A DNA stretch of 64,000 bases from positions 62,001-126,000 of the forward strand of contig JAIYDL010000018.1 in the NCBI GenBank assembly GCA_027487515.1, written 5' to 3'. Of this stretch, positions 61,185-64,000 are shown piece after piece. The stretch is from Pseudomonadota bacterium. Lineage in GTDB: Bacteria; Bdellovibrionota; Bacteriovoracia; Bacteriovoracales; Bacteriovoracaceae. The first letter of the stretch is position 1; every line of letters starts with the position of its first letter. The notes beneath the pieces are model-generated. The model worked only from the letters and a program-made list of their open reading frames with translations. It did no database searches and was not told the DNA's origin. The position numbers and the translations under genes were made by a program.

Positions 61185-61367
61185 ATGAGAATCCTGAAAG
61201 TCCTCCTCGTGTTCCTCGCCATCTACTTCATCCGCCGCTTCGTCCAAATGTACCGGGTCATGAAGGCGATTCAAGAGCAGCAGGCCAGCGAGAAGCGATC
61301 GACGGTGGCGCGCCCGGAGCGGACCGCCTCACCGGTGATCAACGCCGACTTCAAAGTCATCGACTAG
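61185..61367 (+). CDS. Small membrane protein (60 residues)
   Basis: A 60-residue protein with one N-terminal helix 'LKVLLVFLAIYFIRRFV' followed by a basic/polar cytoplasmic tail ('RVMKAIQEQQASEKR'). Reading from ATG 61185 gives AAGG nine to ten bases upstream. It ends at a TAG in CTAG shared with the convergent transglutaminase gene. Function unknown; the arrangement resembles DUF4834-type small membrane proteins. Confidence 0.55.
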   Translation: MRILKVLLVFLAIYFIRRFVQMYRVMKAIQEQQASEKRSTVARPERTASPVINADFKVID

Positions 61368-63229
61368 AGTCTCCGGATTCGCTTCTCAAGGTCACGAAGA
61401 GAGCCTTTGCCATCGGCCTTGAAGCTCAGGGCAACCAAGTCATCCCAAACGGACCGCAGCTCCCGATCGCTCCCGGGATCAGAGAGCAGCTCCTCGGAGG
61501 CCCGCAGACTGACAGAGGAGAGATTCACGCCCCGCTTGCGTGCCTTCTTGAAGAAGAGGCGCCACAGCTCGCGGTGCGGAGATCGCTCTTCTTCGGACTT
61601 TCGTCGCGAAAGGAAAAAAGTGTAGGCGAGCATGAAGCTCACCATGATCAACGGAATGAGGGAGAAGAGCCACTGGCGCCGAAGCTTAAAGCGGTCGAGC
61701 CAGGCCTCTTGCGCGTTGTAATCCATCTCTTCAAGCCACTGGTAGAAGAGGAAGTCCCACTGGCCAAACCAGAGCTTGAGTTCGCTCACAAAGGCCGGTA
61801 GGCGAAGCCCAGAGGTCCTCTTAAACGTCCCCCCTTGAACCCTCTCCATGAAGGCCTCGCCCCCCAACCGGACCCGCTCGGGAGCGATCCACCCCGTCGG
61901 ATCTAAGCGCAGCCAGCGTCCATCCACCAGGGCCTCAACCCATACATGAGCATCGTTTTGGGAGATGAGGTAGAAGTTCGCAAACTTGTTGTACTTCCCC
62001 CCCATGAAGCCGGACACCAGGCGAGTGGGAATTCCCTTCAGCCGTAAGACGATGGCGGTGAGCGACGCATAGTGTGAGCACAGCCCCGCTTTCCGATCGA
62101 GGAAAGCGCGCAGCGTTTCGCTCCTTCCGGGTGACAGCGAGTAGATGAACTTCTCTCGCACGAAGTGCCGACGCAAGGAAGTCGTGAGTTCATCGATGGA
62201 TTCTCCGGGGAAGAGCTTCAGCACCTCCGCTTTGTCTCTTCGAGAAAGCGGGACCCGGAGGTAGTTGGGCCCCACCGCATCCTGACTGATCACCGCACCA
62301 GGATTGGAGTAGACCTCGTAGCGCTGAACCGTTTCCCAGCGCCGTTGGGGAACGGTTTTGAGTGTTCCGCTTAAGCTTAGGAACTCTCGGCCGTGGAGAA
62401 TGATCCGAGGAACATCGAGAGTGAAGAAGTATTCGGCACGGGTGAAGATTCGAAAGGACTGCCCGACCTCCGCCGCTGCGCGAGTGGCACCCAGGACCTG
62501 ACTGGCCCCTTCTCTGTCCTGCACCATCTCCTTCCAGTTCCAGCCGTCGGTGTACGAGAGCGTGTTCCCTCGCCAGTAGAGTTCGCTCTGGAACAGGGGC
62601 CTTGAGGTCACGACCTGAAACACAGGCCCTTGGTTCGCCTCGAGAGACTCGATCTGAGAAATGTTCACATCCGGAGTGTAGCCGATCTCCCCAGGGGCAT
62701 TCGTGCTCTGCTGGAAGGGGATCGGGCTCAAGAGCCGGGGAACGAGGAAAAACAGAAAGAAGGTGAAAGGAAGGACCCACACCAGCGCAACTCCCAGGTC
62801 TTTGAGCTTCCAGCGCTGACCCAGGAATCCGTAGAACCCACGGATGAGAACCAGGAAACTCACGGCGAAGAAGAAGACGTATCCAAGGCTGCGCTCGAAC
62901 AGCGAGCCCGCCGAAATGATCAGCAGGAGACCGAAGAAAATCATGTACCGGTCCCGGACGGTTTCCTTTTCAAGAATCTTCAGAACGATCACACTCGTTA
63001 AAAAGTTCAGACCCACTTCCGGGTCAATGATCTTTCCGTACTTCAACCAGTAGGAGCCAAAGACTCCCAGGGCGATCACGTTCCGGACATAGCGGTTCGT
63101 GGTGATTCCGGCGAGAACGAGGGATGCTCCGAGGCCAGCGAAGAAGAGGGTAGGGAGGGTGAGGACTTCTCTTAGAAGGAAGCAAAAAACCAGCAGGATG
63201 AGGACCTCGCGCCAGTCTTTCTTTAACAT
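61364..63229 (-). CDS. TgpA-type membrane transglutaminase-like protein
   Basis: A 621-residue protein: about six N-terminal membrane helices (DUF3488-like, ~8-175), a periplasmic region with the Cys-His-Asp transglutaminase triad (Cys in 'KAGLCSHYASL' ~382, His in 'NDAHVWVEAL' ~431, Asp in 'LRLDPTGW' ~446), and a C-terminal helix ('WLFSLIPLIMVSFMLAYTFF') with a short cytoplasmic tail. Triad intact. The start at 63229 overlaps the end of the DUF58 gene by 7 bases. Such proteins are usually encoded with DUF58 and a MoxR ATPase; the function may be envelope protein maturation, not proven. Confidence 0.88.
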   Translation of the reverse strand: MLKKDWREVLILLVFCFLLREVLTLPTLFFAGLGASLVLAGITTNRYVRNVIALGVFGSYWLKYGKIIDPEVGLNFLTSVIVLKILEKETVRDRYMIFFGLLLIISAGSLFERSLGYVFFFAVSFLVLIRGFYGFLGQRWKLKDLGVALVWVLPFTFFLFFLVPRLLSPIPFQQSTNAPGEIGYTPDVNISQIESLEANQGPVFQVVTSRPLFQSELYWRGNTLSYTDGWNWKEMVQDREGASQVLGATRAAAEVGQSFRIFTRAEYFFTLDVPRIILHGREFLSLSGTLKTVPQRRWETVQRYEVYSNPGAVISQDAVGPNYLRVPLSRRDKAEVLKLFPGESIDELTTSLRRHFVREKFIYSLSPGRSETLRAFLDRKAGLCSHYASLTAIVLRLKGIPTRLVSGFMGGKYNKFANFYLISQNDAHVWVEALVDGRWLRLDPTGWIAPERVRLGGEAFMERVQGGTFKRTSGLRLPAFVSELKLWFGQWDFLFYQWLEEMDYNAQEAWLDRFKLRRQWLFSLIPLIMVSFMLAYTFFLSRRKSEEERSPHRELWRLFFKKARKRGVNLSSVSLRASEELLSDPGSDRELRSVWDDLVALSFKADGKGSLRDLEKRIRRL

Positions 63230-64000
63230 AGAGACAGTTCCCGGAGGCAATCCGCCAGGTGCTTGGCACTGATCCCAGGGCCCAGGCGGCGAGCCGGGGT
63301 TTCGAGACCAAAAGCAATTTCTCCCCGCGCGCAATGGACCATCTGGGTGGCGATGCGAGCGAGGTGGAGCTCGAGGTCGGCCTCGCGCTCACGGACCTGA
63401 AAACGCACCAGTCCGCGCTGGAGCTCCTCACCCTCTTTGACCACCAACTCCCCGGAACGGGCGTAGTGCTTCCAGCTGATCCGGCGCGCTTCCTCGCCTT
63501 GGTAGGGAGCGAGATTTCTGACGTCATGGGGGCCTGTCCTCGAACCGGCCTGATCCCCCTCGAGAAACGTCACTTGCTTTTCGATCGGAGGCACGTCCCG
63601 CAGCCGCCGAGGATACGCGTAGGCCTGTGCCTCGATGCGCAGGTAAATCCAAGACCGGTAAAGACCGAAGGGCATTTCTGACCGCACGCAAAGCCGGGTG
63701 AACTTCCAGGGCCCTCGTTTCGGAAAGGTCAGATGGCCTTCACTCTCCGTCGCCGTATGCTGGAGGGGCCGAAGATGGATCGTCTCCGGATACGGCGTAT
63801 GCAGCGACAGCTCCCAGCGGTAGGGACCCTCCGGGGCCTTGGTCCAGTTGATGCGGACCGGGAGATCTTCTCCGGCGTGACCATCCTCGAGGTGAAGGCC
63901 CTGCAGTTTGAGCGCGTGAAGATGGAAGTGGGTCTGGATCAACCACAGGAGATTGAGGCCAAAGAGGAAGAGTGTGAAAATCAGAAGGAGATTGTTGCTG
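63223..64000 (-). CDS. DUF58-family protein, incomplete at the window edge
   Basis: The C-terminal ~260 residues of a DUF58 protein. Upstream in frame the sequence runs into a hydrophobic helix ('LLLIFTLFLFGLNLLWLI') that continues past base 64000, so the start is missing. The DUF58 core is seen in 'DVRNLAPYQGEEARRISWKHYARSG' (in two parts: YQGEEARRISWKH and ARSGELVVKE). It overlaps the transglutaminase gene and probably follows a MoxR-type ATPase gene beyond the window (inference from common gene order). Confidence 0.85.
   Translation of the reverse strand, partial: SNNLLLIFTLFLFGLNLLWLIQTHFHLHALKLQGLHLEDGHAGEDLPVRINWTKAPEGPYRWELSLHTPYPETIHLRPLQHTATESEGHLTFPKRGPWKFTRLCVRSEMPFGLYRSWIYLRIEAQAYAYPRRLRDVPPIEKQVTFLEGDQAGSRTGPHDVRNLAPYQGEEARRISWKHYARSGELVVKEGEELQRGLVRFQVREREADLELHLARIATQMVHCARGEIAFGLETPARRLGPGISAKHLADCLRELSLC

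Noticed and set aside
1-64000. tRNA or other RNA genes, CRISPR arrays, insertion sequences, phage genes
   Set aside because: All gaps are short (at most about 170 bases); none shows a tRNA T-loop pattern, direct-repeat array, transposase or integrase.

Overview
The window is a densely packed stretch of a Gram-negative bacterial chromosome with fairly high GC. There are 58 protein genes, of which the first and last run off the edges. No tRNA, rRNA, CRISPR array, insertion sequence or phage module was seen, and no gene-free gap reaches 300 bases (the longest is about 170). The gene mix suggests Bdellovibrionota (Bdellovibrio-like): many exported proteins and lipoproteins of unknown family, several small FHA proteins, a histone H1-like/SWIB protein, HTTM and CHASE2 proteins, system II cytochrome c maturation, and a PilV/W/X-like pseudopilin set. 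This placement is inferred from gene content; no marker gene was compared.

Layout. 0-3.8 kb: the end of an OleD-like olefin biosynthesis gene meets a tightly overlapping operon of a CrtI-like oxidoreductase and three fatty-acid-cycle enzymes (ketoreductase, dehydratase, enoyl reductase). 3.9-9 kb: an HTTM-DCC fusion, a CHASE2 adenylate cyclase and aerobic HemF. 9-10 kb: two FHA proteins. 10.1-15.8 kb: a complete rrf2-sufBCDS-nfu iron-sulfur operon. 16-22.5 kb: exported proteins and a minor-pseudopilin operon. 22.6-26.7 kb: argS with two more FHA proteins, a GNAT protein and an exported protein. 26.8-30.3 kb: a two-subunit type IIA topoisomerase whose motifs look more T4/eukaryotic than gyrase-like.

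30.3-35.3 kb: a four-gene operon of c-type cytochromes, a Tat-exported DUF1501 protein and an unusual lipoprotein. 35.4-44.1 kb: LspA fused to a HAMP-like tail, three kinds of exported protease (M1, matrixin and trypsin-like), transaldolase, a DUF3050 protein, a fatty acid desaturase and secreted proteins of unknown function. 44.2-48.7 kb: CcsA/ResB (which would mature the cytochromes encoded nearby), a DUF1624 membrane protein and thiamine pyrophosphokinase. 48.7-51.6 kb: small cytoplasmic proteins including H1-SWIB. 51.7-58.2 kb: PutA and ProC in an overlapping pair, then two lipoproteins. 58.4-64 kb: a winged-helix protein, TrmK, a receiver-like/PilZ-like protein and a TgpA transglutaminase with DUF58.

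The most interesting signals are the divergent topoisomerase pair; the cytochrome/DUF1501 operon with a duplicated heme domain and a gene that seems to start at CTG or carry a frameshift; two very short leader ORFs whose stops overlap weak start codons; a hairpin that would hide the ribosome site of a metalloprotease; three apparently leaderless promoters; and three convergent gene pairs that share one CTAG as the stop codon on both strands.
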